This document shows, one piece after another, positions 46,995 through 58,797 of a DNA stretch of 64,000 bases. The notes under the pieces were generated by a model, which saw nothing but the letters and a program-made list of their open reading frames with translations, ran no database searches and had not been told where the DNA came from. Each line of letters begins with the position of its first letter. Position 1 is the stretch's first letter. Source of the stretch: Isoetes taiwanensis (lineage: Eukaryota; Streptophyta; Lycopodiopsida; Isoetales; Isoetaceae); contig JAJEKV010000049.1 of assembly GCA_021234155.1 (NCBI GenBank), positions 8,216,036 to 8,280,035 on the forward strand. Direction: 5' to 3'. Position numbers and translations under genes: made by a program.

Positions 46995-47063
46995 AGCAGA
47001 TGTTAGCTGTCGCAGGCGTAAATTTGCTGCGCTAAGCTCCTTTCTGCCAGCGGTGTTACACAA

Positions 47064-47375
47064 ATGGATCCTTCCTATGGGTTTGTCAAATAAGAATCAG
47101 AACCCATTGTCTTCTGAGATAAACAATCCACTGCTCCGTTTGTTTGACGAACATCAACCAGCTTTGAAAAAGTAGATGTGGGTTATCTCTAAGTGAAGTA
47201 ATTCAGGCCAAAATCTTCTGGCTTTGGCGAATTGACAGTTTCTGCAGAAATCGGAACAGACCCAGGGCTCGTATAAATAGTTGGATTGGTCTGGCGAAAT
47301 TGAAAAGGAGGAAATTCATGCCGCACTTGCAGATTTGCCGAAGCTATTTCCTTCCAAAACCCTATGTCTGAAGGA
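47064..47375 (+). pseudogene. Possible heat-shock gene relic downstream of the HSE promoter
   Basis: An ATG at 47,064 (70 bases below the TATA box) opens MDPSYGFVK then stops. In a second frame a readable stretch continues (NPLLRLFDEHQPALKK, ~47,123-47,170). Further on a stretch like DWSGEIEKEEIHAALADLP (47,285-47,340) faintly recalls the start of an Hsp20 domain (W.E....H....DLPG). Several stops interrupt it. The call rests mainly on the promoter and could be wrong. I see no gene in 47,400-49,100. Confidence 0.3.
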
Positions 47376-49099
47376 TAACTAATAGCTCACCATGTCTTTA
47401 GCACATCGGTTGCCCTCCCCAGGTTGCCCTCCCCAAGCTGTATTGCTTCCAGAAAACCAAGAACAAATTTCCAGCTGCCTCCAAATCTTAACAACAGACT
47501 TAATCTAACCTGAGAAGGCATACCCAAGAACAACGGATCCAATTGGCACTTATGAAAAGCAAAAAGTAGCAACCCCAGAGAATAGAACAACTGAAAGCTC
47601 AAGAAACTCCAAGAAAAAAGATAAGGCAATAGATCAATATTACGTGATTTGGCACAACACTCTCCTTCTCGGGATCCAAGAGTACGTGTATCCACCGACT
47701 TGGGATGCTCTGTTGTGGCGATCTGCATCACGGGCCGCAGATCCGCCAAGCTCAAAGATCTGATCCAACTCAACAATTTGTCGCTTTTTATAAGTTAGTA
47801 GGCGTTGCTTTTTCCGATACAACGACGGTGGTTGGTTTTTCCGATGCAACCACGGTGGTTGGCTCTCCAAAGATAACAACCGATCCGGGCGATTCTACCG
47901 AGTATATGAAAACTTAGTTCTTCATATTTTGTAGTGAAATCTCTTTCATTTCAGAAAAAATGTATTTTTGGTAGTTTACAGAAAAACATATGGACCCATC
48001 TGCCTTGAAATCCGTCCCACAACATTTACAGTGTATATATGTATGCACTGCTTTGCATTGCTTCACATGGGAATACTGTAGAACCGATGCTTACTAGTTC
48101 ATCAAATTACAGATGGTGGTTTTTTATGCTACCTTTATAATGCGTCCCAAAGATATGTGAGAGAGTTGTTTTGCAAGGGTATGATTATGCTGTGGGCTAC
48201 ACAGATGGGAGTTGCTAGTCATCTACAGAACCTGCATTACTGATTTTAATCATGTTTTTAATCCTGTTTAGAGCATTAAAGAGTAGCAACATTCGTAGGT
48301 GTATCACGATTTGATCTTAACATGAATTTTACTTTATTCGCTTAGCTTTACTCCATTCACCGAATTGTGCCACTCAATCAAACTTAACCATACTGCACCG
48401 AGAATAATTTTTTAGCTAATCTCACTTTATCAAAATCACATGACTGAAGAAGTGCCAATAAAGTCCAAGGGGACAAATATTATGAAAAGGTTCTTGGTAT
48501 GGAGATGAATTTCTAAATGAAGTGAAACCGTAAAACAGCTTGCTTTTACTCATGGAGATGCAAATGTATATTATGTAGTTGAGGGTGGTTGTAATACATT
48601 ATTCTAACTTTTATTCTATGTAAAAGTGAAATATTTTGCATAAATTTGAAGATACGAGTCACTTTATATTGTATATGCCATTCCATATTATTGTATATAC
48701 CCTTTCATATTACCTTCATTGCAGAATGTAAGGCATATTTTCTTTTCTTATTGTCAAATATCATATTCCGTATAACTTCTCAAGATACAAATTAAAAAGC
48801 ACAATGTAGCGGCAGCGAAGGCTGCCGCGACAAATACTTGTAAAATATAAAATATATTGCTCACCAGTACCATTAAACTTAATAGAGCAAGGAAATTCAA
48901 GGAATTCGCACAACAAAACTTTGCCCTTTTCCTCCCCCTTTAGGCTAGAGGCCAGATTGGCTTTTTTTCTACTACTACACTTCTCATTTAATAACTACCA
49001 TTCAACTTAATAGAGCGAGGAACCTTAATTAATAGAACCTCAACTAATAGAACAACTGTAAAGACAAACCCCTAATAATGGTCTAGATTTAGAGTTCTC

Positions 49100-49330
49100 A
49101 GCTAGATGATGATGATGATGATGGTCATTTATTTTTTATTATTTTGGATGGTCATTTATTTTTTATTATTTTGGGTCCTAACTTTTTCATGGCCAATGAA
49201 TCTGGATTTTGGATTCACGTTTTTCATGGCCAATGAATCTGGAAAAAAGGAGAAATAGTTGTTCTATTACTATTACTATTACTATTACTATTACTATTAC
49301 TATTACTATTACTATTACTATTATTATTAA
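49100..49330 (+). repeat. Microsatellites and short duplications
   Basis: (GAT)n at ~49,105-49,122. A 28-bp word GGTCATTTATTTTTTATTAT is duplicated at 49,121-49,175. TTTTTCATGGCCAATGAATC is duplicated at ~49,184 and ~49,221. A run of (TATTAC)n lies at ~49,264-49,328. Confidence 0.9.
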
Positions 49331-49556
49331 CAGGCTTGCCTTACAATATTTATTGAATTTCTAGCCTATCTACGTTTCATGACACATCAGCAAAATTCAC
49401 TCTTGACCACTAGATCTTTGAATTTCTCCATGAACGACTGAGAAAAATAGAGAAATTCAACGTAAAGATGAGAATTGTATTTTTATTCTTTTCCATTGTA
49501 GTTTGGCCCCAAAAATTCATTCCACCGCCTTTCCTTCCCTCCGTCGTCTGCTCCCT

Positions 49557-49660
49557 CCCTCTGGCTAGACGACTAATTGTTAAGCCGTCAATTCTTAGAA
49601 CCAGTCCCCCTGGCTAGACGCTAATTATTAAGCTGTCAATTCCTAGAACCAGTCGGCCTC
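49557..49660 (+). repeat. ~50-bp tandem duplication
   Basis: CTGGCTAGACGACTAATTGT plus TCAATTCTTAGAACCAGTC occurs at 49,560-49,606 and, slightly changed, at 49,610-49,655. Confidence 0.8.
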
Positions 49661-50267
49661 CCTTGAGACCTTTGTCTTATATTGCATGGCAGGTATCAAG
49701 CACTAATCTAAGTTTTATCAACGGAAAGTAATGATGGCAATGATCTGCATGAGGAGCTGATCTAAAAATTACAAGGATCCAAGCTACAAGAGAAGCATAA
49801 ATTTAGAAAATGGTTTTTCCAAGCAAGGAGAAAAGAAAATAATAAGTAGTGGTGCAGGTAAGGGCTTAGTATGTGTTGTTGTGGGAAGTGTAGCGAGAAG
49901 CTTTATATTATCACTTTTAGAAGGAATTCATAACTGGAAAGGACATGATAAGAGCAAGGGCTTATGAAATTCTTTAAAAGCATAAGGGAAGCTTGATAAT
50001 GATTTCCTTTCTTGGAATTTGCTTTCTTGGAATTTAGAAAACGTAAAGTTAGGGGGGAGAATATTTCGCCATATTTCAAGCCATCTTAAAACAAATAATC
50101 TGCTGCAGCTCGCTTCCTCTCCTCCAATGCTGGCTTCCTGTCCTCCGACGCTGGCTAATAACGGATTAATCAAAGTTCTGTGGCTATGATGGCGCGACGT
50201 GGGAAGAAATATTCTCCCCCCAACTTTACATGAGAAAATGGGCGCCCACAGGCCCTTATGCGGGGTG

Positions 50268-51500
50268 CGCTTATAGTCATTTATGATTGGAGGCGCGTAT
50301 GATTTTGAAATATGAAATATGATTTCGTCTAAGGTTTTAAGGGAATATCGAACCTCTATACAACTTTCCTTAAGATTTTAGAATATAAAATACGAGGGTT
50401 TGAACCTCTACCAAAATAACTCAGTGTCCTAATCAGACTACTTTAACCAATGTACCCAGTGAACTAATGTGATTATTTTTTATCTTGAATCTATATTTTT
50501 TTTTTTTTTTATAACAACCCATTCAATGGTTTTAGGGATATATGGTCTATAGTTTCAGGAATTGTTATTTTTACATCCATATCAAATCCCCCTGGAACCC
50601 CCTGTTATTTTTCTACATATTTCTAAACGAGGTGCACCCTGGACTATCACAGTCGTCGAATTCGTCGATCCTACGACCCAGATCGTATGTTGGGGCCTCT
50701 GGTCACCTCTCGTTTTGCTTATATAGTCATTTATGATTGAAGGCGCGTATGATTTTGAAATATGAAATACGATTCCACCTAAGGTTTTGAGGGAATATCG
50801 AACCTCTATATAGCTTTGCTTAAGATTTTAGAATATGAAATATAGGGGCTTGAACCTCTACCAAAACAACTCAATGTCCTAATAAGACTACTTTAACTAA
50901 TGTACCCAGTGAACTAATATGCTTATTTTTTTTATCTTAAATCTATGTTTTTTTTTTTTTAATAACAACCCATTCAATTGTTTTAGGGATATATGGTCCA
51001 TGGTTTCAGGAACTGTTATTTTTACATCCATATCAAATCCCCCTGAATCCCCTGTTATTTTGCTACATATTCTAAATGAGGTGCACCCTGGACTACCACA
51101 GTCATCGGATTCGTCGATCCTACGACCCAGATCATATGTTGGGTCCTCTGGACACCTCTCATTTCGCTTATAGTCAATTATGATTGAAGGCGCGTATGAT
51201 TTTGAAATATGGAATACGATTTCGCCTAAGGTTTTGAGGGAATATTGAACCTCTATACAGCTTTGCTTAAGATTTTAGAATATGAAATACGGGGCTTGAA
51301 CCTCTACCAAAACAACTCAATGTCCTAATAAGACTATTTTAACCAATGTATCTAGTGAACTAATGGGATTATTTTTTATCTTGAATCTATGCTTTTCTCT
51401 TATAACAACCCATTCAATTGTTTTAAATTTCAGGAATTGTTATTTTTACATCCATATCAAATCCCCCTAGAACCCCCTGTTATTTTGCTACATATTTTAG
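50268..51500 (-). repeat. Second tandem array with tRNA-like heads (period ~450 bp)
   Basis: 2.7 head-to-tail units starting near 50,268, 50,719 and 51,168 (TATAGTCATTTATGATTG then GGCGCGTATGATTTTGAAAT). On the minus strand each holds TGGTTAAAGTAG (A-box-like) and, 31 bases on, GGTTCAAACCC (B box). A poly-A run on that strand lies just upstream of the A box (plus-strand T runs at ~50,499 and ~50,949). This family differs from the 32.5-35.0 kb units. No gene lies in this stretch; plus-strand frames at 50,542 and 50,919 are shadows of the repeat. Confidence 0.75.
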
Positions 51501-51909
51501 CAATTGTTGTAAAAATTTAAGAAAGTGAATGGATTTGTTAAGTGGTGACAACGGGCCTAGGAACAAGGCTAAAGTGACCATAGTAAAACTCTATTAATAC
51601 TCTTCAAATCGGAAATATATAGGCCGTAGCTGAGGCTGTCTTTTTGTGAATTCTCTCGATTTCAATACTTTCGACACAAGTCCATAAAGTGACCTTTTGA
51701 AAGGTCACTTTAATTTTCAGTGTAATTTTGATTTTAACATAATCTAGTATGAAGCCAATTTAACCTAACACTTTTAGGTTAAAATTAATGTAAACCTAAC
51801 CTAGCTAGTGGTATGAAGGCAAATACCAGTAAAATCCTAACGGAATCCTAACTTGACGGTGGGTTCGAAGGTACCCAAATACTCGTATGGTATGAATACT
51901 CGTATGTCG

Positions 51910-52367
51910 TCAGACTAACCAGGTTGGGCAGCTGTCATCCAACCTCACAAGAAAGAACATACCCTTCTTAATGTCTTCATACAAGTCAAATACCTGAGCA
52001 TGATTATTTGGCGGATCATTATTTTCCTGTTGGATGACAATTTTTTGTTCAACTAGAGTGTCTTGCCTTATATGAGGCAAGAAATTACTTTCCATATTGA
52101 TTTGGCTAGCTTTTCTAGTCTAGGCAACATAGTCTTATTTTGATCCATCTTATCATGAAAAATTGTAAGAGTCTGCTTTGGTTGCGAGAGTGCCAAGACC
52201 AATAAAGGCATCTGCAAGAAAGTTATGCAATGATGTGATCCTTTCTCTACCAATAATTCTATCCTCTCCCTTGGATCCCTCCTTTTAGCCACTTTTTTCT
52301 TGATCATTGTGCAGGTATTCCATTCAAAAATGCTATGTGCTATTATGAGTGGTTTTTTTCCAGCCAC
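51910..52367 (-). pseudogene. Unrecognised coding relic
   Basis: Two overlapping minus-strand frames (52,068-52,367 and 51,910-52,095) read like one protein broken by a frameshift near 52,085. The first is basic (VAKRRDPRERIELL), the second ends GMFFLVRLDDSCPTWLV. Composition looks coding, but I know no matching family. It may be from a transposon. Confidence 0.25.
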
Positions 52368-52727
52368 ACAAAAAGCATGCCTTATACACTTGCTTTCCTG
52401 TCAGCTCTTTTACTGATATTACTTTCTTGATGTATATCCTTATCTATACGGCATGGTCTCTGCATTATCAGCAATGTACATTGAGGACAAGTTATTAGCT
52501 ATCAAGGTGTTGGAATGTGCTTGGATATTACGTGTATATAGTGCCACAAAGTTTCCTTCAGATCGCCTAATACCCTATCAAAGTTCTAAAACGATAGAAT
52601 GGCTTTCAAATGATAAAAATTTGAAGGTATATTGCCATCTCAAGTATTGCGAGATTTGTTCGTACATGCAATTCATTTGTACCACCCTGAGTATTTCGCT
52701 ATAGTTTTTTACGCAGGCAATCGGACA

Positions 52728-52910
52728 AGACAAAGCAAGCGAGGCGCATTGGGCAGGCGTGCAGTACGCACGCAGGCAGGCACGCACGTACGCGAGGCAT
52801 GCACGCACGCACGCATGCAGGCGAGCATGCACGGCGAGCGAGCGTACGCATTTACGCATGCACGCGAGCAGGCGATTGCGTACGGCGCAGGCAGGCGTGC
52901 ATTGAACCAA
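52728..52910. repeat. GC-rich simple repeat (ACGC/CAGG)n
   Basis: Imperfect runs of CGCACGCA and GGCAGGCA with many CpG. All frames here on both strands are open only because of the repeat. A short GACCGGACCGG run follows at ~53,190-53,213. Confidence 0.9.
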
Positions 52911-53439
52911 CTAGGCAAAATCATCTAGATGTTTATGAGTAGTCGCTTCTACCCACTTATGCCGGTGTCTCGGGAATGCCCCACAGCACATGACTAAGAT
53001 GTCTAGATGTTTATGAGTAATCGCTTCTACCCCGGCCTAACCAATTGGCCAAAACATCTATATATTTATAGGAAATCTATCCCACCCACTTATGGTAGTA
53101 TCAGGAAATGCCACATCAAGATCTACTCGAGCGATCTCCCATAGGTCTGTTACATACGCATGGATAGAGAGAACAAACGGATGGATCGGACCCGACCGAC
53201 CGGACCGGACCGGATGCATGCACGAGAGACATCTGAGACATTATTTTGACATCCACAGAGGGCCATGGGATGGAACTATACATACTGCGACTCTGGGTGG
53301 CCGAGATACGATTGTTCTAGAACTACTATATTACTACTAAAAAGCAGAAGCAGGAATACTTTTATATATGTCTGCTCAATGAGATCGTGAATATGATTCT
53401 TTGGAACTGTGCGGTATACTACTCCATATACCTCTAGGT

Positions 53440-53935
53440 CTAGAACATCACAACGGGTGGGATCTTTACAAGCTAAAGCATCTATAGGTCAAGCAGGCCA
53501 AGCTCCGCATCGGCAACTGCAAGAAGCTTGCTCCAAGATGGGCTGGGCCATTCAGGATAACCAAAAGAGTAGGAAGCCAATCCTACAAGTTGGACCTGCT
53601 AGCACATCTCAAAATCCATAGGGTCTTCCATGTAAGTCTCCTAGGACACACTCCTAATCCAGAGGAAGTATTGGAGACAACCGAGTTACTGGAAATGACG
53701 GACTTACCTGTGGACGGACAAGAAGATCGCAATTTCTCCAATACCTAGTGAAATGGACGCACTTACCTGTGGAAGACGCTACTTGGGTACTACAATCAAA
53801 TTTGGAGAATCAATACCCTCAATTCATGGAGCAATGCAAGGGTCGGCTCGTCACCGAAGTAGTCGACACCGACTCGATAGGTGAGTGGAAGATAGATTAA
53901 AAAGTCTACTTCCGTCCCACGGAAGTAGACGGGAC
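53440..53935 (+). pseudogene. Chromovirus integrase C-terminus and chromodomain fragment (plus strand)
   Basis: Encodes [20 protein letters not shown], then SYKLDLLAHLKIHRVFHVSL and HTPNPEEVLE, matching the last part of the minus-strand element at 56.9-57.4 kb residue for residue with few changes. A decayed chromodomain follows (stops at ~53,750 and ~53,845). It ends with a perfect hairpin, 53,911-53,937, then LINE sequence. A truncated copy of the same family in opposite orientation. Confidence 0.85.
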
Positions 53936-53937
53936 CT
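53911..53937. other. Hairpin downstream of the chromodomain, plus-strand copy
   Basis: GTCTACTTCCGT-CCC-ACGGAAGTAGAC: a 12-bp perfect stem with a 3-base loop. The same hairpin follows the chromodomain of the minus-strand copy. Confidence 0.9.
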
Positions 53938-54539
53938 TCGCGAGGAGAAGGACCGCCAGTCTCGTTGACTGAACATTATCGTTCGCGGCTTGCCTGAAGA
54001 ACAGGGGGAAGATCTCCCAGCTAAGCTCCATGCCCTGGTTTTGGCAAGGCTCCAATTGCAGCACTTGATAGTAAGAAACCCGACCAGAGTCGGAGGGCCA
54101 AGCATGAGACCTTAAACTCACAGTGCTCGACCAAGCGTCGAAGACGTTGATGCTGCAGCGCGCTAGTCGCTTGAAGGGGACATCGGTGTACTTAGACACG
54201 GATCTGACCCCGGCTCAACAGAAGGAGAGGCAGGAGGAGTTCGCAAAGATTAGACAGGTCAGGCAGGCAGGGGGATCGGCAGGCTTGGTGAATGGCAAGA
54301 TGAAGGTGTTTGTGCCTCCACGGCCAACAGTGGCAGAAGCGGCGACTGGGGGACCAAGCACTTCTGGATCCCCCACTTCCAGAATGGCGGATTGCACACA
54401 GCAGCCAGGACCAAGTAACCGGGCACCACCCACAGCAGCAGAGCCGGACGTGAGAGCCCCAGCATGTGACGTCCCCTACTCGTATACGGTGCACTCACCA
54501 TATACAAACAGGAGTTCATCCCCCATACCAGCTCCATAC
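53938..54539 (+). pseudogene. LINE ORF1 fragment (RRM-like and C-terminal domain)
   Basis: ORF1 of a LINE related to the one at 14.3 kb. It reads NIIVRGLPEEQGEDL (RRM-like strand, ~53,975-54,020) and HLIVRNPTRVGG. Then from 54,123 comes an open frame with LKGTSVYLDTDLTPAQQKER and AGLVNGKMKVFV, the conserved C-terminal part of such ORF1 proteins, and a Pro/Ser-rich tail. It stops being LINE-like at 54,540, where an LTR begins. No ORF2 follows. Confidence 0.7.
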
Positions 54540-56031
54540 TGATACAGGGCCCTCCACAATCACTGCACCCGTAACGAGTCTCAGTGGGAAGAGTGAAGGG
54601 GTCATTTTACCCCGTCTCCCTCAGGGCCTACCTAGCTGCGGAAGCGTAAACATACATGTCAGTATACAACATAATCACATATCCACCTCGAAGGGTGGTG
54701 CATCAACATCTGCATAGACAATGATCAGCATCATACATAGGGATCCTACCCAAGGCTCAGACTCGAAGGGGTGACTGACGGCTTGGGTCTCCAGAGTTCA
54801 TTGCAGACAGAATTCATGGCAATGGATTTGGCTAGCATAAGAACATGGCATAGGGTTGTCCACTCCATCCGCCCCTCCTGTGCACACTTTGCAGAGTAGG
54901 TTGAAAAGTGTTGGGACCTGACTGTAGCCCGCCGGATGCATAGCCAAAAGGGCTATTCCTGGGTTGCATCTCCCCAGTTCCGATGGGGCAGGTAGGGATC
55001 ACTCCCTCCAGAGGTCTACATGCTGACTCAAGGTGACTAGAGGGCCACTGCCCTTATTCGACTGAACCCACTGGAAAGTGTACACCACCTCACGGGTGTC
55101 GAGCCCATGCCTTACCCGCACTCGGTGGTAAGCCATTAGATCTAGTCACAATGAACCCCGGTAGGCCTTACACACCAGAGGGATCGTTCAAGAGTCAGAA
55201 CACGAACCTCCTTCTTAGCCAGTCTGGCCCCTTCACCCACAACCAGGTGTGGTTCTTGTACACAGGCCGAAACTACAGTGTGCTAGAGAGGCTAATCTAG
55301 GAGCATCTACTACCAAGCTTGAGGTCTATACCCCCCTTCCCAATACAAGGAGCTCACAGATATACATCATCCATATACATCACAGAGAGCTAAAAAACTA
55401 GATCTAATCATAGAGTTAGGTTCTTTAGTTAGAGTCTGGTATCTAGAGATCTAGAGGGCTGCTATGGGCAATTTAATAGGCTAAGCCTACTGATTCTATG
55501 ACTGAGGGATGGTTTAAGCTATTGAATTGCCTAAATACCTGATCCTTGAGTTGCTCCTCCTGACCTGAGTTCGACCATCCTGCTGAACTGCTCGAATCAA
55601 GGGAAACTAATGGTGCAATTCGCTTAGACAGCTTTTGGGAGGCGGTTTTGGCTACTGGGGCAGCCAAAACAGAGCTCTAAAACCCTAGGAACGAAAATGG
55701 CTAAATTAGGGTTTCTCCTACCTAAATAGACAAGGGGTTAGGCTAGGGTTTCCAATTATTCCTTTAGGCATGTGGGATAATTGGGAATGGGCCCACTTGC
55801 CTTTAATGGCTAGGTGGCAAAATGTGCCCACATGGAAAGGTGTGCACCTTAATAAATGTGCACATTGGTAAATGTGCACATTAATAATAAATGCACATAC
55901 CTAGCAAGTTGCCCCCTAGGGGCTACCCACCTGGCTACACGTCGGCGTACACGTCAGTCGGAGTGGCGTGTACGCGTGACGAGGCAATACGGTATACGTT
56001 CTAGTACCGTATACTGTGCTGGAACGTCACA
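54540..56031 (-). mobile_element. 3' LTR of the minus-strand chromovirus
   Basis: On the minus strand it starts TGTGACGTTCCAGCAC (56,031 downwards) and ends CCCTGTATCA (54,540), the TG...CA form. It is preceded by the polypurine tract. Length ~1.49 kb. It lies inside LINE ORF1 sequence, so the element inserted into that LINE. The partner LTR is outside the window. The short coding frames in it are not convincing. Confidence 0.75.
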
Positions 56032-56042
56032 TTCTCCCCACC
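56032..56042 (-). promoter_or_regulatory. Polypurine tract
   Basis: GGTGGGGAGAA on the minus strand directly precedes the LTR start TGTGACG: the primer site for plus-strand DNA synthesis of LTR elements. Confidence 0.8.
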
Positions 56043-56903
56043 TTGCAATGATGCTGTCCGCAGCATCGTGGGTCTCCCCACCTTGGGATCTTCCTAACCT
56101 GCAATCAACCTGATACATACAATATACTGCTATAATACTTACACATTTACTAAGATTACCTTAAGGTAATATTTTTAGAACATTATTACGCCATTATCTT
56201 ATGAAATAACTTATCAATTCATAACATCATTAAGACAAGTTACTCAATAATTCACTCATCACGACAATTTAGTTTATCAAAATTTTAAATCAACGTTCGA
56301 GGTACTCTTCATTCCTTGCAACACATTCCAACAAAATTTGTGTTGCAAGTCTTCATAGCTCGACTCCCTTGCCCTTCGAAGCGCTCTATTGGCCTGCAGG
56401 TCGACACTATGTTAGTACCATTTATTTATTAATAAAATTTTGGTTATATGGTGACCACCCCACCTATCTACATGAATGCATGGCTAATCTCCCGGCGTAG
56501 GAAGAGGATGGTTCTTCCATCGTGGCCGTGGAGACAGCGTCCTATCATGCCTATATGCCGCTCATGCCTACACCTCTAGTTGCCCAGCGTGGAGGATATC
56601 CTTCCCGTATATGGGGCGTGAAGGATAGATTCCTCCTATCAAAGCATATATGGGGCTAAAGGTGCCTTTCCTATCAATGCATTTCTCAATGACCTCGTTT
56701 CTCTCGAGGTCGTCTACTTCCGTGGGACAGAAGTAGACTTTCTAATCTACCTTCCACTCGTCCAAGCGGAAACGCGGTCATGCCTACATTGACATTACAC
56801 CACGCCCTAGAGATCACCGTAGTGGTCTCATCATCGATGACAACGCATGCGACCCATACCTAGCATAGGTTGCATGTGTAGATTAATCTTACTACACATA
56901 GAA
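56043..56903 (-). other. Chromovirus 3' untranslated region with hairpin
   Basis: Non-coding stretch between the chromodomain frame and the polypurine tract. Near 56,709-56,735 lies GTCTACTTCTGTCCCACGGAAGTAGAC (minus), the same hairpin as at 53,911 with one stem base changed to a G-U pair. Confidence 0.75.
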
Positions 56904-58289
56904 TTAATCTACACAAATCGACATACCTGAGCCGATTTCTTCGGAGATGACTTTGCCATCCCATTGCTCCATGAACTGTAGGTACTGCTTTACTAGATCT
57001 TTCTTAAGTACCCATGTCGCGTCTTCCACTGGCAAGTGTTTCCACTTGACCAAGTATTGGAGAAACTCTGATCTCCTCGTTTTCTTGAAGGCTTTATCAA
57101 GAATCAACTCTGGAACTATTTCCAGCTGCTCCTCCGTCATTTCCAACAATGTTGGAGTGTCCAAGACTTCGTCTGGATTTGGAGTGTGCTTCTTCAACAA
57201 ACTCACGTGGAAGACCTTATGAATCTTTAGGTGCGCTGGCAAGTCTAGTTTGTAGGATTGATTACCTACTCTCTTGACTATTCTGAAAGGTCCAGCCCAC
57301 CTTGGAGCAAGCTTCTTACAATTTTCGATGCGGAGCTTCGCCTGCTTCACCTTGATCTTGAGCCATACATCATCTCCAACTTGGAACTCTCTGACTGTTC
57401 GATGCTTGTCGGCGATGCTTTTTTGTCGACTCCTTGCTGCTAGAAGATACCCTCGAACTTCTTCCACGAACTGTTGCATGTCGGACAACATCTGCTGCGA
57501 AACCTCTACTTTTGACACGGGATTGTGCCAAGTGTCTGGAGTTAGGCATTGATAGCCGTAATTAATCATAAACGGCGACATTTGGGATGATTCTTGCTTG
57601 GTGCTATTGTAGGCAAACTCCACCAAGTGAATAAATTCTTCCCACATACCTTGCTTATTCCAGACATAGTTCCATAGCATGTCCTCCAAAATCCTGTTGG
57701 TCCGCTCCGTTTGGCCATCTGTCTGAGGATGATACGCTGTGCTCATGGATAGCTTCGTCTGAATGGTCGCAAAGAGGTCTTGCCAAAAGGCACTCATAAA
57801 CTTCGGATCCCTGTCGGAGATAATCTCCCTTGGCATGCCATGAAGCCTGAAGATCTCTTTGGTGAAGAGCTTCGCTGTATCCATAGCCGTATCTGTGGTC
57901 CTGCAAGGCACAAAATGTGCCATCTTCGACAACTTGTCGACCACTACCATCAAAGCATCCTTCCCTCTTACTGTCCTTGGAAGCCTTGTGATGAAATCCA
58001 TGCTGATCACCTCCCACTTAGCGTTTGGCACCGCTAATGGCTCTAATGCCCCTGGAATTCGAAGCTGCTCTGCCTTCGTCTGCTGACATAGTTGACATTC
58101 CTTGATGTAGCGAGCTACCTGCTTCTTCATTCCTGGCCAATAGTAGCTGCTGTGCACTTTGAAATATGTTTTTATGAATCCCGCATAGCCAGCTATTGGG
58201 CTGTTGTACGTGTCGTGGAGGATCAATTTCCTTACACCTGATGATTCGGGTATGCACAACTTGTTCTTATGGTATAACAGGTTGCCCAT
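56904..58289 (-). CDS. Chromovirus integrase with C-terminal chromodomain
   Basis: A 461-codon open frame. The order is: zinc-binding region ([20 protein letters not shown] ... CQLCQQ; the second zinc His is Tyr here), integrase core with [24 protein letters not shown] and [18 protein letters not shown] (the DD35E Asp, Asp and Glu). Then come the GPY/F-type region ([20 protein letters not shown]) and [15 protein letters not shown]. From residue ~375 there is a chromodomain: [27 protein letters not shown]. Chromodomains bind modified histone tails and steer integration to heterochromatin. Upstream the frame joins reverse-transcriptase sequence with RT motif C and RNase H deleted, so the element cannot be autonomous. 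This is the longest intact frame in the window. Confidence 0.92.
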   Translation of the reverse strand: MGNLLYHKNKLCIPESSGVRKLILHDTYNSPIAGYAGFIKTYFKVHSSYYWPGMKKQVARYIKECQLCQQTKAEQLRIPGALEPLAVPNAKWEVISMDFITRLPRTVRGKDALMVVVDKLSKMAHFVPCRTTDTAMDTAKLFTKEIFRLHGMPREIISDRDPKFMSAFWQDLFATIQTKLSMSTAYHPQTDGQTERTNRILEDMLWNYVWNKQGMWEEFIHLVEFAYNSTKQESSQMSPFMINYGYQCLTPDTWHNPVSKVEVSQQMLSDMQQFVEEVRGYLLAARSRQKSIADKHRTVREFQVGDDVWLKIKVKQAKLRIENCKKLAPRWAGPFRIVKRVGNQSYKLDLPAHLKIHKVFHVSLLKKHTPNPDEVLDTPTLLEMTEEQLEIVPELILDKAFKKTRRSEFLQYLVKWKHLPVEDATWVLKKDLVKQYLQFMEQWDGKVISEEIGSGMSICVD

Positions 58290-58797
58290 ACCGCGTTCTG
58301 AAGGCGGTTTTATGGATATCTTCTTCCTTTATCCGGATCTGATGATAACCTGACCTTAAATCGATTTTGGAGAAGACCTTTGCACCTTGAAGCTGATCCA
58401 TCAAGTCATCTGATCTGGGGAGCGCATACTTGTTCTTGATGGTGTGCTTGTTCAACTGCCTATAGTCTATGCACATCCTCAAGCTGCCATCCTTCTTCTT
58501 GACAAAAAGAATAGGCGCTCCAAACGGCGAGACGCTAGGCCTAATGAAGCCTAGGTCGAGCAACTCCTGCAATTGCTTCTTTAGTTCCGTTAACTCCTGC
58601 GTCGTCATTCTGTATGAAGCCTTACTTGTCGGCTTTGTTCCTGGTTCGAGTGCTATCTCACACTCGACTCCCCTATAAGGAGGGAGCTGCTTGATCTCAT
58701 CTGGAAAAAGAACATGGAACTCCATGATCAAGTTAGCTACCTGCTTAGGTAACTTGCTGAGCCCCTCATCCTCCTTACCTTCTTCTGGCTCAGGCTC
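58290..58797 (-). pseudogene. Chromovirus reverse transcriptase, N-terminal part
   Basis: Continues protease on the minus strand. [66 protein letters not shown] and [13 protein letters not shown] are the fingers/palm with motif A (its Asp in KIDL). Just after FRTRYG the sequence jumps to the region before the integrase; motifs B and C and RNase H are missing. The jump also shifts the frame. Confidence 0.9.

Noticed and set aside
47387-47776. 129-codon minus-strand frame
   Set aside because: Hydrophobic centre but no recognisable family, no splice context and no supporting neighbour; kept out as a likely chance frame.
49260-49330. CRISPR-like regular repeat
   Set aside because: A plain hexanucleotide microsatellite without spacers, in a plant genome.
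52578-52928. Overlapping 70-110 codon frames on both strands
   Set aside because: They lie in a CG-rich simple repeat that lacks stops in every frame.
57655-58017. 120-codon minus-strand frame within the integrase
   Set aside because: Alternative frame of the true 461-codon integrase frame.
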